The translations under genes and the position numbers were made by a program. This document shows positions 1-11,827 of a stretch of 64,000 nt of DNA, one piece after another. The notes beneath the pieces were generated by a model. The model ran no database searches, was not told the origin of the DNA, and saw only the letters and a list, made by a program, of their open reading frames with translations. The number at the start of each line of letters is the position of its first letter. Within the stretch, counting starts at the first letter, position 1. The DNA is taken from contig NC_045443.1 in the NCBI RefSeq assembly GCF_002776525.5, positions 59,926,129 to 59,990,128 of the forward strand, read 5' to 3'. Source of the DNA: Piliocolobus tephrosceles (Eukaryota; Chordata; Mammalia; Primates; Cercopithecidae).

Positions 1-204
1 GCAGCACCGATGTGTCAGCCCCCTGCCACCTCAGCCACCTCTGGACTTTGGTCGCCACCAAGCATGAGAGGGAGGCCAAGGGGAAGGTCTGAGGGTGGCT
101 CAAGGTGGGCCTGCAGGCACCTCTTGATGCAGACAGCCAGGGTGTCATGGATGACATGTTGATGGCAGCAGGAGGCAGACAGGTTCCTGGGTGGAAAGGG
201 GCAG

Positions 205-1150
205 GTCCCTGGTGAAGCAGCACCTTCAAGCCAGGGATAGCTTGAAGCATGGGAGCCAGGCTGGCAGTTCCAGGTGGAGCTCACGACCTAGAGTGAGAAC
301 TTACGGTGCTTTTTCTGGCCCACTCATGGCCACCCATGAACCAATCAGTATGCACTTCCTCCCTTCTGAAGCCTGTAAAAACCCCAGACTCAGCCAGACT
401 CACAGAAACAATGGCACAACCTGCCTGCAGATAGGAGCTACCCACTCTGGGTCTCCTCTCCACTGAGGGCTGCACTCATCAGGACGACCTGCCTGTGGAA
501 AAAAGCTACCCACTTCAGGTCTCCTGGGTGCTGTATTATCGCTCAATAAAGTACCTCTTGGCCTTGCTTATCCTCCAGTTGCCCATGTACCTCATTATTC
601 CTGGATGTGGGACAAGAACTCAGGACCCACTGTTGTAACACAAACAGGGCTGAAACACGCCTCCCTCTTGCCACACTGCAGGCAAAGAGGAGGAGAGAAA
701 AGAGGAGGAAAGAGCCATGGCCCTTTGGGGAACCCAGACTTAGGAGCTCCCCGAGCCACGGCTGTGACACCCTCTTTGGGGCTCTACAGTTCCTGATACC
801 TCCAAGCTTTCAGGCACCACTGCATTCCCCGGTGCCCACAATGGAAGCCACTTGTGGTATGCCTGGTTCAGCCGCGGCAGGGAACTGGCACCTGGCTGGT
901 GCCACAGGCAGTATGTATGGATGTGTGTAGTGGCCGAACCCCATACTTGCTTAATCACTCACACACCCCTCACTGCCCTGTGCCTGGCTCACTCTTGGCA
1001 GGCATGGGCTCCGGGCCGGTAGCAAAAGCTGAGTGCAGACTGCCAGGCTGAGTGGGCAGAACTGGCCCAGGGGGCCTGAGCAAAACTTGGGCAAAGACAC
1101 CACCAGCCATAGAGGTTTCTGGCTGGTGAAGCAACACCCTAAGGATCCTG
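205..1150 (+). mobile_element. Endogenous retrovirus LTR, LTR8 (HUERS-P1)-like
   Basis: The LTR layout can be read directly: a CCAATCAG box at 341-348, a degenerate TATA-like TGTAAAAACC near 374, two related GAGCTACCCACT-type copies near 435-520, and the polyadenylation signal AATAAA at 545-550. These are followed by the motif GGGACAAGAACTCAGGACC typical of gammaretroviral LTRs. The word GGTGAAGCA occurs near both ends (213 and 1128). I see no gag, pol or env, so this looks like a solitary LTR. The family name is from memory and the boundaries are approximate. Confidence 0.7.
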
Positions 1151-1157
1151 TGACATT

Positions 1158-1600
1158 ATCTGTTTCTCAAAGAGTGGTCTTTAGATCACTTACTACAGAA
1201 TTATCCAAAATGTAAAAATGTTTAGAACTCATCCTAGATCAATGATTCAGATTTTCAGGAGGTGGATTCCAGGGATTTGCATTTTTTTCTTTTTCAAAGA
1301 GAGGGTCTTCCTCTGTGGCCCAGGCTGTAGTACACTGGTGCAATGTCTCGCCACAGCCTTCACCTCCTGGGCTCAAACAATGAATCCTCCCACCTCAGCC
1401 TCCCAAGTAACTGGTACTACAGGTGCACACTACCATGCCTGGCTAAGTTTCATGTTGTTTTTAGAGATAGGGTCTCATTATGTTGCCTAGGCTGGCTTGA
1501 ACTCCTGAGCTCAAGCCAACCTCCTACCTTGGTCTCCTAAAGTGCTAGAATTACAAGCATGAGTCACCAGGCCCAGGATTTGCTTTTTTTAAACCAACTT
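1158..1600 (+). mobile_element. MER5A (hAT-Charlie) interrupted by an Alu
   Basis: Sequence from 1158 to 1280 follows the MER5A consensus: CTCAAA near the start, then GATTCAGATTTTCAGGAGG, then GGATTTGC. It resumes at 1576 after the inserted Alu with CCAACTTCTAAAC. This is an old non-autonomous DNA transposon fossil. Confidence 0.6.
1281..1575 (-). repeat. AluJ
   Basis: This is a full dimer in reverse orientation with a short T-rich tail and many changes, as expected for AluJ. A target-site duplication GGATTTGC lies at 1273-1280 and 1576-1583, inside MER5A. Confidence 0.9.
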
Positions 1601-2023
1601 CTAAACATTCGTATATGCATTAATGCAATAAATATAAAAAAGATACAGCATATTTAACTGAAACATCCAAATGAAATTATTATTTTTCAGGAGGGGATCA
1701 GAGGGCCACAATCTCCAATGAGAGGAAATGTTTGACACATACAGGTTGGTTTCTGTTGTGTGACCATGAATTTTGTGAGTTGCTAAGTTCGTTTTTTGGT
1801 GTGTGTCAGAGTAAATCTCAAGTTTTATTCCAACAGCTGGTTGGCAAATCTCAAGTCGTTGGCCAAATGAGAACAAGCCATGTAAATGACACACAGATGC
1901 ACACAACTGATTTTTATAGCCAGACTTGAGAGTTAGAGATGGAGATGCACAGGCCACATCATGAAGTCTCTCCCATGTAAGGTAAGAACATACCAGAATC
2001 AAAGAAAGTAGCTTCTGCATACT

Positions 2024-2317
2024 TTTTTTTTTTTCTTTCTGAGACAGAGTCTTACTCTGTTGCTCAGGCTGGAGTGCAATGGCGTGATCTCAGCTCACTG
2101 CAGCCTCTGCCTCCTGGGTTCAAGCGATTCTTGCACCTCAGCTTTCTAAGCAGCTGGGATTACAGGCACGCACCACCATGCTTAATTTTTGTATTTTTAG
2201 TAGAGACAGGGTTTCACCATGTTGGCCAGGCTGCTCTTGATCTCCTGGCCTCAAGTGATCCACCTGCCTCAGCCTCCCAAAGTTCTGCGATTACAGGCAG
2301 GAGGTACCACACCCAGC
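2024..2317 (-). repeat. AluS, first of two stacked insertions
   Basis: This is a full-length antisense Alu with an interrupted poly(T). It is flanked by TCTGCATACT (2014-2023) and CCTGTATACT (2317-2326). Confidence 0.92.
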
Positions 2318-2326
2318 CTGTATACT

Positions 2327-2617
2327 CTTTGTTTTTTGAGACAGAGTCTTGCTCTGTTGCCAGGCTGGAGTGCAGTGGTGAGATCTCGGCTCACTGCAAC
2401 CTTCGCCTCCTGGGTTCAAGTGATTCTCCTGCCTCAGCCTCCCAAGTAACTGGGACTACAGGCACCCCCCACTATGCTCAGCTAATTTTTGTATTTTTAA
2501 TAGAGACGGGGTTTCACCATGTTGGCCAGGCTGGTCTCGATCTCTTGACCTCGTGACCTACATGCCTCAGCCTCCCAAAGTGCTGGGATTACAAGTGTGA
2601 GCCGCCACACCTGGCCA
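2327..2617 (-). repeat. AluS, second stacked insertion
   Basis: This is a full-length antisense Alu starting directly after the previous one. It is bounded by CCTGTATACT (2317-2326) and CCTGTACACT (2618-2627), so it used the duplicated target of its neighbour. Confidence 0.92.
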
Positions 2618-3471
2618 CCTGTACACTAAATGTGATTTTGTCCCCCAAAATATTCAAAGTGGCAGCGGTGGTGGGAGGGGGCAAATTGCCCCCAAGGGTG
2701 TGCCATGCTAATTGAGAACATAGAAGTATGAGATATTACAGATACGCAGGGTTGGAGAGTGGATCAAGAAAGCTGTCAAATATGAATGCCTAAGACTAAC
2801 AAAGTATCCTTAGAACTCCTCATTTTCCCTTTTTGCAGGGGGATACATGTTTTGTGAGGTCTGAGGTTTATAAAATTTTGGGGGCTCTGTTTAAGAATAC
2901 AAAAGTAATTATGAATAAAAACTTAGATACCAATGTGAATGTTTATTAAGAATGGGAAAAAAAAAATCACAACATGTTACTGGAACCCTGGAAGATGAGG
3001 TCCCTTTCCTTTGAGAAATGTTTACATAAATGTTTCCTGATTGCAACCTGGCTTCTCCTCATCTGGAACAGCCTGTCTGCATTTTCCGGCAACAATCAGA
3101 ACTCACAGGGGCTGATCTGAGCAAAGGTCCCCAATACTTCAGTTTAATTAGCTTCTTTGTAAATCTGCCTTTACACTGCTAGATTTCCTTTCTTAATTAG
3201 CTAAACAGCTAACTCATCAACTTATATTACTTAGTCCTGGAAAGACAGATGATTATTACTTTCACCCTCAAGATTTCACAGTGGGGAGGGCATTTCTACA
3301 GGAAGGCCGTGACAGATGTCTGTCTCCAGGATGACTGCCATCAATTCCTTCCCTTCCTGTACAAGCAAGCATGTTATTCCTCACATCAAGAGGTGGATCC
3401 AATTCCCCTATCCTCAAACATGGACTAGCCTTAGTGATGTCCTTGACCAAGAGAATGTGGCAGTGCTGATG

Positions 3472-3610
3472 TTCTCTCTCTCTCTCTCTCCCTCCCTCCC
3501 TCTCCCCACCTCCTTCTTTCTTTCTTCCTTCCTTCCTTCCTTCCTTTTCTTTCTTTCTTTCTGTTTCTTTCTTTCTCTCTCTCTTTCTTTCTTTTCTTTT
3601 CTTTTCTTTC
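3472..3610 (+). repeat. Long pyrimidine tract, (CT)n-(CCTT)n-(TTTC)n
   Basis: This is a 139-base run of C and T with only two purines (A at 3508, G at 3563). It passes from CT to CCTT to TTTC units and abuts an antisense Alu monomer, so part of it probably grew from the oligo(A) tail. Confidence 0.95.
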
Positions 3611-3726
3611 AAGATGGGGTATCACTATGTTGCTCAGGCTGACGTTGAGCTCCTGGGCTCAGGCAGTCTTCCTACCTCAGCCTCCGAGTAGCTGGGACTA
3701 TAGCTACGTGCCACCATGCCTATCTC
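3610..3726 (-). repeat. Alu left monomer (FLAM-like)
   Basis: A single Alu arm in reverse orientation, about 117 bases, ends at CCACCATGCC. The second arm is absent, so it is a monomer or a truncated Alu. Confidence 0.75.
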
Positions 3727-5139
3727 GGATTCTTGAACCACCCACTCTTAGAATATTTCCTCTCAGAATCCAGCTGCCATGCTCCGGGAAGTCAAAACCA
3801 CATGGAGAGGCCACGTATTGCTGCCTCAGCTAAACTCCCAGTTGACAGGCAACATTAATATGTGAGAAAGCCATCTTGGACTTCTAGCCACGACAGGTCT
3901 TCAGAACAACCCCAGCCCCAACTCACATCTGACTGTGGCCATGTGAGAGGTCCTAAGGGAGAGCCACCTAGCTGAGCCTAGTCAACCAATGGAACTATGA
4001 AAGAGAAACAGAAATTGTTCTGCAAAACCTTTAAGTTTTGGAGGAGGTTTGTTTTATAGTCAAAAAGAGCACAGAGGAATTGTGTTGGGATATAACTCTT
4101 CCATGCCCTCTATCCCAATAAGACTGGAAAGACGAAACATGGGACATTGAACTCCCTGGATTATTTCTCTGGTCTCTATTTGTCTGTAAGTGGTGTTTGT
4201 TCCCTCTGCTCCTGTCCTCCAGCAGGTACATACTAGGAAGACCTTCCCGCTCTGGGATTGAGAGATGAGAGCCCACAGCTGTTCCATGGGTTTGATCTGG
4301 GGGCTAGAGGAGATGAATGAGAACTCCATTTTGGTCTCAAATCCAAACCATTTTAACCAAACCAATCTAACTTTATACTAGTTATTAAAGTTATTTTGAC
4401 CCCAGACTCCAGTGTCTACTTTTTTAATTGGTTCAGAAAACTTACAACAAAAAAAGGCATATTTTTTCCTCTTCAGACCCCAACAAGTACCACCATTCTT
4501 CCTTTCATGTAGGCTGGAAAGCGAAGTCTTGTTTTTAAAATTTTACTCGGCTTCATCCTCTAAATCCAGTCTGCCTCACTGTGCCACCTTTTAGTTTCCA
4601 CAGTCCCTTCACCAGTTCAGCTCCTCACTGCCACAGTCTCAGTCCTGCAATGACTGCCCTGTCTGCAGCTCCCCCATCTCCCATGGTTACAGCTAAGATA
4701 CTCCTCTTGCTGAAGACCTTATCTACTGCCTTAGGTCCAGTTCAAGGACCTCTGTGGTAATTAGCTTTATTAGAGCTAACAGCCTTTCGAGCTAATCTTT
4801 CAAACTCAAATGGCCCCATAAGGCAAATTTTATTTCACACTAGACTATTTCTTCCTTTCTTTTAAAACAAATTGTCCTATTCTCTTCTTCTTTAGATTAT
4901 ATAGTTCTCCCTCCTATATCCAAATCCTCTAGTCCCTTAGAAAGCAAGAAACACATGCTTTATGGCTCGTTATTCTTTGGCTAGTCTAACCATCTAACTA
5001 GCCACAAATCTGAATTCCTTGAAGATATGTTCCCCAGCGCTCTACTCAGTAAACACCACTGGACTCATGATACCCCAGTGAAATTTTGTTGTTGTAATGG
5101 ATTAGGAAGAGGCGCTAGGAAGTAATATTTATTATGCTA

Positions 5140-5360
5140 GGAATGAGTATTTATTTGTGCGGAGTACTTCATATGTCATTTAGTTTTTTTCCTTGGATTC
5201 CTTAGTATAACAACTCTATTGGCCTCTTTTTCACCAAACAGGAAGTTGAGATCCAGGGAAATAACTTTTTCAAGGTCACTTAGTAAGTGCAGCGATAGAG
5301 CTTGAAGCCAAGTTTGATTACCAGTCTAAGTTTTTTAACCACCATATCATATGGCCTCCA
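5140..5360 (+). repeat. MIR SINE
   Basis: It shows the MIR core and tail: a degraded CATTTAGT..., then CAAGGTCACTTAGTAAGTG, then TTTTTTAACCACCATATC. Confidence 0.85.
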
Positions 5361-5762
5361 GGCTTTTTTGAGGTGCCCAGGGAATGCTTTAAAACAAAGT
5401 TTTCTTCCTCTTCCAAATAGAATTACTGTTACCATTTATTAAAACTTCAAGACTTTCAGCTATGCATATACGCTTTTCTCTGTATATCATCACACTCTTT
5501 GTATGAACAATCATGTTCTGTTTCACTTCAGATGGCACAGCCATTTTCCCATATCAATATGCACCAATATTGTTTTTTATGAATGGGCCAGACTGCAGAA
5601 AGCACAAAATACAACAAAATACGATCTTTCCCCAAATGGGATTTTGGCTTGGGCACAAAATGTCACCCAGAATCAGAAGACTATAAATGTTAAGATGTAC
5701 ACATGTTAAATATTATTCATGTTTTCATGGGAGAAAATGGGGAAACCCAGACAAAGCAGGAA

Positions 5763-6050
5763 TTCTGAGATTCAAGGTCTCACTCTGTCACCAAGGCTTG
5801 AGAGCAGTGGTGCGATCATAGCCCAAGGCAGCCTTGAACTCCTGGACTCAAGTGATTCACTAGCCTCAGTCTCCCGAGTAGCTGAGACTACAGGTGTGCA
5901 CCACTATGCCCTGATAATTTTTAAACTTTCTGTAGAGACAGGGTTTCGTTATATTGTCCAAGCTGATCTTGAACTTCTAGGCTCAGGTGATCCTCCTACT
6001 TCACCCTCCCAAAGCATTGAGATTATAGGCGTGAGTCGCTGTGCCTGGCC
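5763..6050 (-). repeat. AluJ
   Basis: This is a diverged full dimer in reverse orientation with a lost poly(T) tail. The head ends in GTGCCTGGCC at 6041-6050. Confidence 0.9.
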
Positions 6051-6085
6051 TTCATTCTCTCTCTTTTCCGTGGGGAGGGGTGGTG

Positions 6086-6418
6086 GGAAACAGGATCTTT
6101 CTCTGTGGCCCAGGCTGGGGTGCAGTGGCACAATCATGGCTCACTGCAGCCTCAACCTTCCAAGGCTCAAGTGATCCTCCCACCTCAGCATCCCCTGTAG
6201 CTGAGACTACAGGCACGTACCACTAATTTATTATTTATAAGTTCATTATTTATAAATAATATGTTTGGGAGGATTTATTATTTATTTATTTATTTATTGT
6301 AGAGACAAGGTTTTCCTCATGTTGCCCAGGCTGGTTTTGAACTCCTGGGTTCAAACGATTCTCTTGCCTTGGCCTCCCAAAGTGTTGGGATTACAGGTGT
6401 GATCCACTGTGATTGGCC
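6086..6418 (-). repeat. AluJ with AT-rich central expansion
   Basis: This antisense Alu has its middle A-rich linker replaced or expanded into an ATTT-rich stretch (6223-6298). That stretch contains the inverted pair ATTATTTATAA / TTATAAATAAT. Confidence 0.88.
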
Positions 6419-6494
6419 CATTCTCTATTAAGAAGAAAGTGAATACAGGGAATCTTTAAGTGTGAAGCCTTCCAGAAGCCGGTGGGGAAGGAAG

Positions 6495-6710
6495 ACTAAT
6501 ATTTACTATCGCTGACCACGTACCACATCTTGTGCCATGCAATTTCACTGATGTTCTCATTTGCTTTTCCTAACAACATGTCAACATAGGGATTTTTACC
6601 CCACCTTAAGGAAGAGAAGACAGGTTGTGACTGCTTGTGCAGTCCTCTGGTAACACTGGTGCTGGGCTGGAATTCAGATACTACAGTCTAAGGTCTTTGT
6701 TCTTTTAAAG
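6495..6710 (+). repeat. MIR SINE (degraded)
   Basis: It follows the MIR order: TATTTACTATCGCTGACC, GTGCCATGCAATTTCAC, an ACAACATGTCAACATAGGG step, then a diverged tail. Confidence 0.65.
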
Positions 6711-8649
6711 AAGGCTGTTTCAGATAAAAGAGAAAAAAAAAACCTAGATTTTAGAAAATTGAGAGTGAGCTAAATAAGTGGTCTGGAGTTATAAAAAAAT
6801 AGCTGACAGGAATCTTGATAACCAAAGAAAGGAAAAATGAAGCAGAAATAAAATTGGGACCCTGTGGTTCAGTCTAGCAGGGGCGGGAAGGGGGCTTGCT
6901 GAGCTGAGGAGGGAGCTGGCTCCGCAAACGGGCCCCAAATAGAGGAAGGCCTTGTTTCTCCAAGAGCCCAAAATGGGGTAAAGGCAACAGCATGGTCTTT
7001 GAGTGGAGGCTGGAAAGAAGGGTGAAATGAAGAAGAATCCTAGCTCTACGGAGGGCCTGTCACTGGCCAAAAAGGGGCGCGGCACAGAGAACATCTGGAG
7101 GTTTGGGCTGCCGGCCTGTGCTGGGCTGTCTGAGTTACAGGACATGAGATGTGTGCTGGACTGGGAGTGGTGGGAGAATTTCTGGGAAAGAAGAATGTGA
7201 GGAGAGCCTGGGCTCAAGTGCCTTTGAGTTAACAAATCCTTCCTTCTCCACTGAACTCTTTCAGGACAGTCTAAAAAAGTTTAAAGGCGAACTTCACTAA
7301 GCAAGAGGATGGGGGACCTGGCTGGGGACATTTTCCTTATGCTGGGGGAGAGGCTGCACCCTATGCTGTTAGGCAGGAAAAACCAGGTACTGCAGGCTAG
7401 AGGGGAGTCAAAACATCCCCTACACTCAACCCACACCTCCAGAGAACAGGCCTGCGCTCGACTGGTGGTGAGGGCCTCTCTTGGAATTCAGTTCTTGGCC
7501 AGAAATCCCTGCCTTAGACTGGGGAAGGTTTGAGGGAAGCTCAGTAAACCTGGCGGCTGCTCTTTGGGTTTGGCAAACTCGAGATTTTTCCAGCGCCTTG
7601 TGTTCAGCGAAACTGAAAACGTGTTTGGCTAGAAACCCTTCACTAATTTTTAAACCCCTGTGAGTTTTTTTTTTTTTTTAACATAAATTTGATCCACATG
7701 TTTTTGATTTATTTATATTTAACTCATCAAATCGAATTAGGAGCCACAATGATGAATGGGAACAATGCTGATTTCCAAGAAGATTTTTGAGCCCTTTTTC
7801 TTAGAATTCAAACACATTCCACCCCCAGCCCTCCACAACTGTTAAAACTACCAGACTGAGCTGGGTTTGAAATTTAGAACCCAAATGTGAAATAAAGATC
7901 CATGCCTGGCAAAGACAGAGCACAGCAGGGGAATGTTCTTAGGGAGTCACAGAAAGAAGGTGGGCTCGGGATGGGGGAATAAGAGAGGGAGTGGGTCGGT
8001 TATTCTTCCTTAGGTGGTTTCGATACGTTAATCGAGCTTTGGAGGCTCCCAACAGAGGCCACTTCTCTTGGGAATGATTTGATCACTACCACCCAGGGAA
8101 AGGGGGTTCCTGCTCCAAAAATTGGGAACAGGGGGTTCCTTGTACCTATTTTTTTTTTTCTTGTGTTCTCCGTAGTAGTCAATTCAAGCTGCTCTTCCGC
8201 TTCCCTTCTAACAGTTCCACCCCCTGCCACCCCTTCCTGGCTCTGGTGAAGGCCTCTCCATCTGGAAACATTTAACATGTACAACAATTTTAATCTTGTG
8301 CAAGAGAATCTTAGATGCACTACATACCCATTAAGTTAAATTATAGGTGTACAGTGTTACTTTGCACAATTCTGTCTGGTCTGGGTTTGCACACACAACA
8401 AAGGCCATTACTGTCTTTCCCAATTACCCTTTCTACTATATCATCATTTTCCACAACTTCAATCTTGAGGCCAATAGTATTTCTCTGGGAAACTCTGGCC
8501 CCCAAGGTCCCCAAAGTCGCTGTCTTAGGTTTAAGACAAAGGCACCCTCTTCAGAGCGCCTTGAACCACTACTTGGTAGGTCCCTAAACACTGACCAAAT
8601 ACATTGCCTTGAATTTGGCTTCTCTCCCCTACAGACTCTGATCTAATTA

Positions 8650-8820
8650 CATAGGCCTGGGTACAAGTACCAGCTTGCTACTTAATAACTGTGTAACTTC
8701 GGGGGTTATTTTGCTTTCCTTGGTTCCAATTTCCCAATCTGTAAATTGGGTATAATAACTTTACTTACCTTACAGGGTTGTTGTAAAGAGTAAATGAGAT
8801 GTGTCCTGTAAAAACCTTAA
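8650..8820 (-). repeat. MIR SINE
   Basis: The reverse MIR is visible: ACTGTGTAACTT, CAATCTGTAAATTGGG, and CAGGGTTGTTGTAAAGAG at 8773-8790. Confidence 0.85.
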
Positions 8821-8829
8821 TTTGTTGCA

Positions 8830-9108
8830 TGGAGATAGGGAGGTGTTGGTCGAGAGATACCAAGTTTCAGTTAGACAGGAGGAATAAGTTTTAGAGATCT
8901 ATTGCATGGCATCATGACCACAGTTAATAATAATGTGTATTTTTTAATTATTAAGAGTAGATTTTAAAAGTTCTTACCACAAAAAATAAGTATATGAAGT
9001 GATGACTATGTTAATTAGCTTAATTTAGTCATTCCATAATGTAAACATATCAAAACATTACACTATATCCCATCAATATACATAATTATTTGTCAATTAA
9101 AAATAAAC
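8830..9108 (+). mobile_element. L1 3' end fragment (L1MA/L1MB type)
   Basis: This matches the mammalian L1 3' UTR: GATACCAAGTTTCAGTTAG, AGACAGGAGGAATAAGTT, ATATGTTAATTAGCTT-like and the terminal TTTGTCAATTAAAAATAAA. It is heavily 5'-truncated and has no ORF. Confidence 0.85.
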
Positions 9109-9839
9109 TTGGTATGTTGTCTCAGCCGGACTAAGTAGTTAACAACAATTAGTTTTATTATTATTGAAACTGCCACACTTTATTCAACTCTAGAACTTTT
9201 CTAAGAGCATTTAAATTTTTGCAGAGGTTGACAGTTTCCTTCTAAATCCTCTCCTCTCCCACCAATGCTGAAGTGACCAACTCAGTGCCCTACAAACGAG
9301 TATCATTCAGCGAGGTGACACAAGGTTTCTCACCAACTGCCTGGGATTCTTACTCAGTTCTCAGGGAGTCTTCCATGCAGGCCCAAATTTTAAGCCTACA
9401 GTCCCTTCCTGAGATCCGCAGTAGCAGAGAGATTGGAAGATCTAAAATCTAATGCATAGAGAGCACTCGCCTTCAAGCCAAGTGGAGCTGCTGCTTCTCA
9501 TTTTATATAAAAAGTATATGTGAGAAAGGGAGGTGGAGAAGGAGGTTTTTACTTTGCTTTAAGGAGCAAAATCAAGACCTTTACGGGGATGCTTTTTGGA
9601 AAGTAGAAAGGTGAAGGCAACATTTAAGTTATCTGACAAACGCCTCTCTCGTAAGGGGGAAAATAGAAAAGTCTGAGTCCAGTTATAAGCCCTGTGCTCA
9701 ATGGCATTCAAAGAAAAGAGAGTTGAAGGTCCGACATTTATTGCTCTTCTCTGGTGAGAAGTAGTTTTAACGTTAATTCATGGATCCTGATGTTGGCCAG
9801 GAATTCACCAGCTTCTAGGGAGGACTTTGGACACCTAAT

Positions 9840-9930
9840 GCAGTCATGGTCTTCATTATGCAGAATTGCTATGAGGACTCACGAGAGAACACTTGCAGAA
9901 TCTTGACAAATGGTAATTATTATTTCTACA
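9840..9930 (-). repeat. Possible MIR fragment
   Basis: It has a weak reverse-MIR pattern: AGAATTGCTATGAGGACTC followed by an AATCTTGACAAATGG tail. Confidence 0.4.
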
Positions 9931-10475
9931 GAGCTGACCTCACTTGAAATCCTGGGTGATACCAGGAAATGTGTGTATCTTCCATGCCCAACATTTACTA
10001 GAGATTTCTCTTTCAGTGGCTTCTTAGTCCCTTTTATCTACATGTAGTATGGATGCCAGCCCAGCTCTAAAAAACCCCCAGGAAACCACTCCCTGCTCAC
10101 AACTCGGCCAAAGTAGTGGGTCTAGGTGACTGTTTGTGCCCATAGAGGGTACTGAAGTGGACATACAATCGGAAGGGACAAATACACAGGCTGGGAAGTC
10201 ACTTTGGTCTAATATAAAAGGTGAACTGGCCCAACCAGACTCCTCTCTAGAAATGTGGAATTGGGAAAATGAGAAACTGGGTTGATTGGTAGCAGAGCCA
10301 TAAAGAATGTGGTTGGCCACATCAATGGCAGAACTCCATGTGAGGGCTGAGAATTTTCTGCTGTGGAGGCTTTGCAGGGCTGCCCTGATTTCAAAACCAG
10401 TCTCCCATAAAGCCTGGCTGTTCAATCGTTCTGCTCATGGACACCATAAATATCTCTTCTAATATTATTACTATT

Positions 10476-10755
10476 GTTTTTTTTTTGAGTCAGTGTCTCA
10501 CTCTGTTGCCCAGGCTGGAGTGTCATGGCACAATTATGGCTCACTGCAACTTTGAGCTCCTGGGCTCAAGCAGTCCTCTCACTTCAGCCTTCTCAGTAGC
10601 TGGGACAGGCTTATGCCACCACATCCAACTAATTTTTTACTTTTTATAGGAACGAGGGTCCTGCTACGTTGCCCATGCTGTTCTCAAGTGATCCTCCTGC
10701 CTCAGCCTCCCAAAGTGCTAGGATTACAGGTATGAGCGACCACACCCAGCTGGCC
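10476..10755 (-). repeat. AluJ
   Basis: This antisense dimer has poly(T) at 10476-10486. It lacks a short piece of the left arm around 10680 (no GAACTCCTGGGCT). Confidence 0.9.
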
Positions 10756-10942
10756 TTCTTGCAGTATTATTAAACATATCTTTTTTTTTTTTTTGAGTTA
10801 GCTTGAGTAAGTTTCTGTTTCCTCTGACCAAAATAGTATTTGTTAAAACAGCATCTGGTCTTGGGAAGTACATGCAAATAGAGTTATGTCTAAATGTTCT
10901 GAGCATTTCCAGTGCAAGGAATTATTTTAATACTTAATTACA

Positions 10943-11221
10943 GGCAAGGTGCAGTGGCTCATGCCTGTAATCCCAGCGCTTTGAGAGGCTGAGGCAAGTG
11001 GATCACTTGAGCTCAGGAGTTCAAGACCAGCCTGGCCAATATGGTGAAACCCTGTCTCCACTAAAAATACAAAAATTAGCCAGGCATGGTGGTGCACACC
11101 TGTAATATCAGCTACTTGGGAGGCTGAGGCAGGAGAATCACTTGAATCTGGGAGGTGGAGGGTGCAGTGAGCCAATGTTGCACCACTGCACTCCTGGGCA
11201 ACAGAGTGAGACTCCATCTAA

Positions 11222-11271
<50 letters not shown>

Positions 11272-11295
11272 AACAAGAAACAAAAAACCAAAAAC
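10943..11295 (+). repeat. AluSx with CA-repeat tail
   Basis: The plus-strand Alu body spans 10943-11224. It is followed by (CA)22 at 11225-11268 and an A-rich end. The target-site duplication CTTAATTACA lies at 10933-10942 and 11296-11305, so the CA array grew within the Alu tail. Confidence 0.93.
11225..11268 (+). repeat. (CA)n microsatellite
   Basis: About 22 uninterrupted CA units lie inside the tail of the Alu at 10943, and are likely length-polymorphic. Confidence 0.97.
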
Positions 11296-11585
11296 CTTAA
11301 TTACACACTGTAGTATATGCTATTGGTTTCTGACTTCTGCTTTCCTGATTTCCTTCTACTGTAGAAATTGGGAGAGTTAAAGCTCTTGCTCTCTCAACCT
11401 CCCTTGCAGCTAGGTCATGTGACACAGTTCTGGCCAATAAGAGGCAAGTGAATATCTGTTGGGACAGAGGCTGCCCCTCCTTTTTCCATCTTTGCATAGA
11501 AATGTCAGGCTTGGACCTGCCACCACCACCTTGTAACCATGAAGGGAAAGTCAAAGAAATGCAGAGATGCTACAGCCCTAACACA

Positions 11586-11827
11586 ATGGAGGTGCTGATC
11601 TCCGCTAACTGCAACTTCTGTCTCCTGGGCTCAAGTGATTCTCCTGTCTCAGCCTCCCTAGTAGCTGGGACTACAGGCACGCACCATAATACCCAGCTAA
11701 TTTTCATATTTTCAGTAGAGACAGGGTTTCTCCATGTTGGTTAGGCTACTGTTGAACTCTTGACCTCAAGTGATCCACCCGTCTCAGCCTCCCTAAGTGC
11801 TGAGATTATAGGCATGAGCACCCGGCC
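11586..11827 (-). repeat. Alu, 3'-truncated
   Basis: This antisense Alu lacks its tail end: the plus strand begins inside the right arm and no poly(T) is present. It lies 192 bases beyond the donor of the PPM1H exon at 12019 and has the same sense as the gene. Confidence 0.88.

Noticed and set aside
2074..2556. 160-codon open frame on the plus strand
   Set aside because: It is wholly within two antisense Alus. Alu sequence gives typical spurious frames with HHVGQAGLDLLTS-like endings.
1..11585. Remaining 3' PPM1H exons
   Set aside because: I looked for the ATDGLWD, NEEVAEAI and SGDDISVYV coding signatures on the minus strand and did not see them. They are assumed to lie outside the window.
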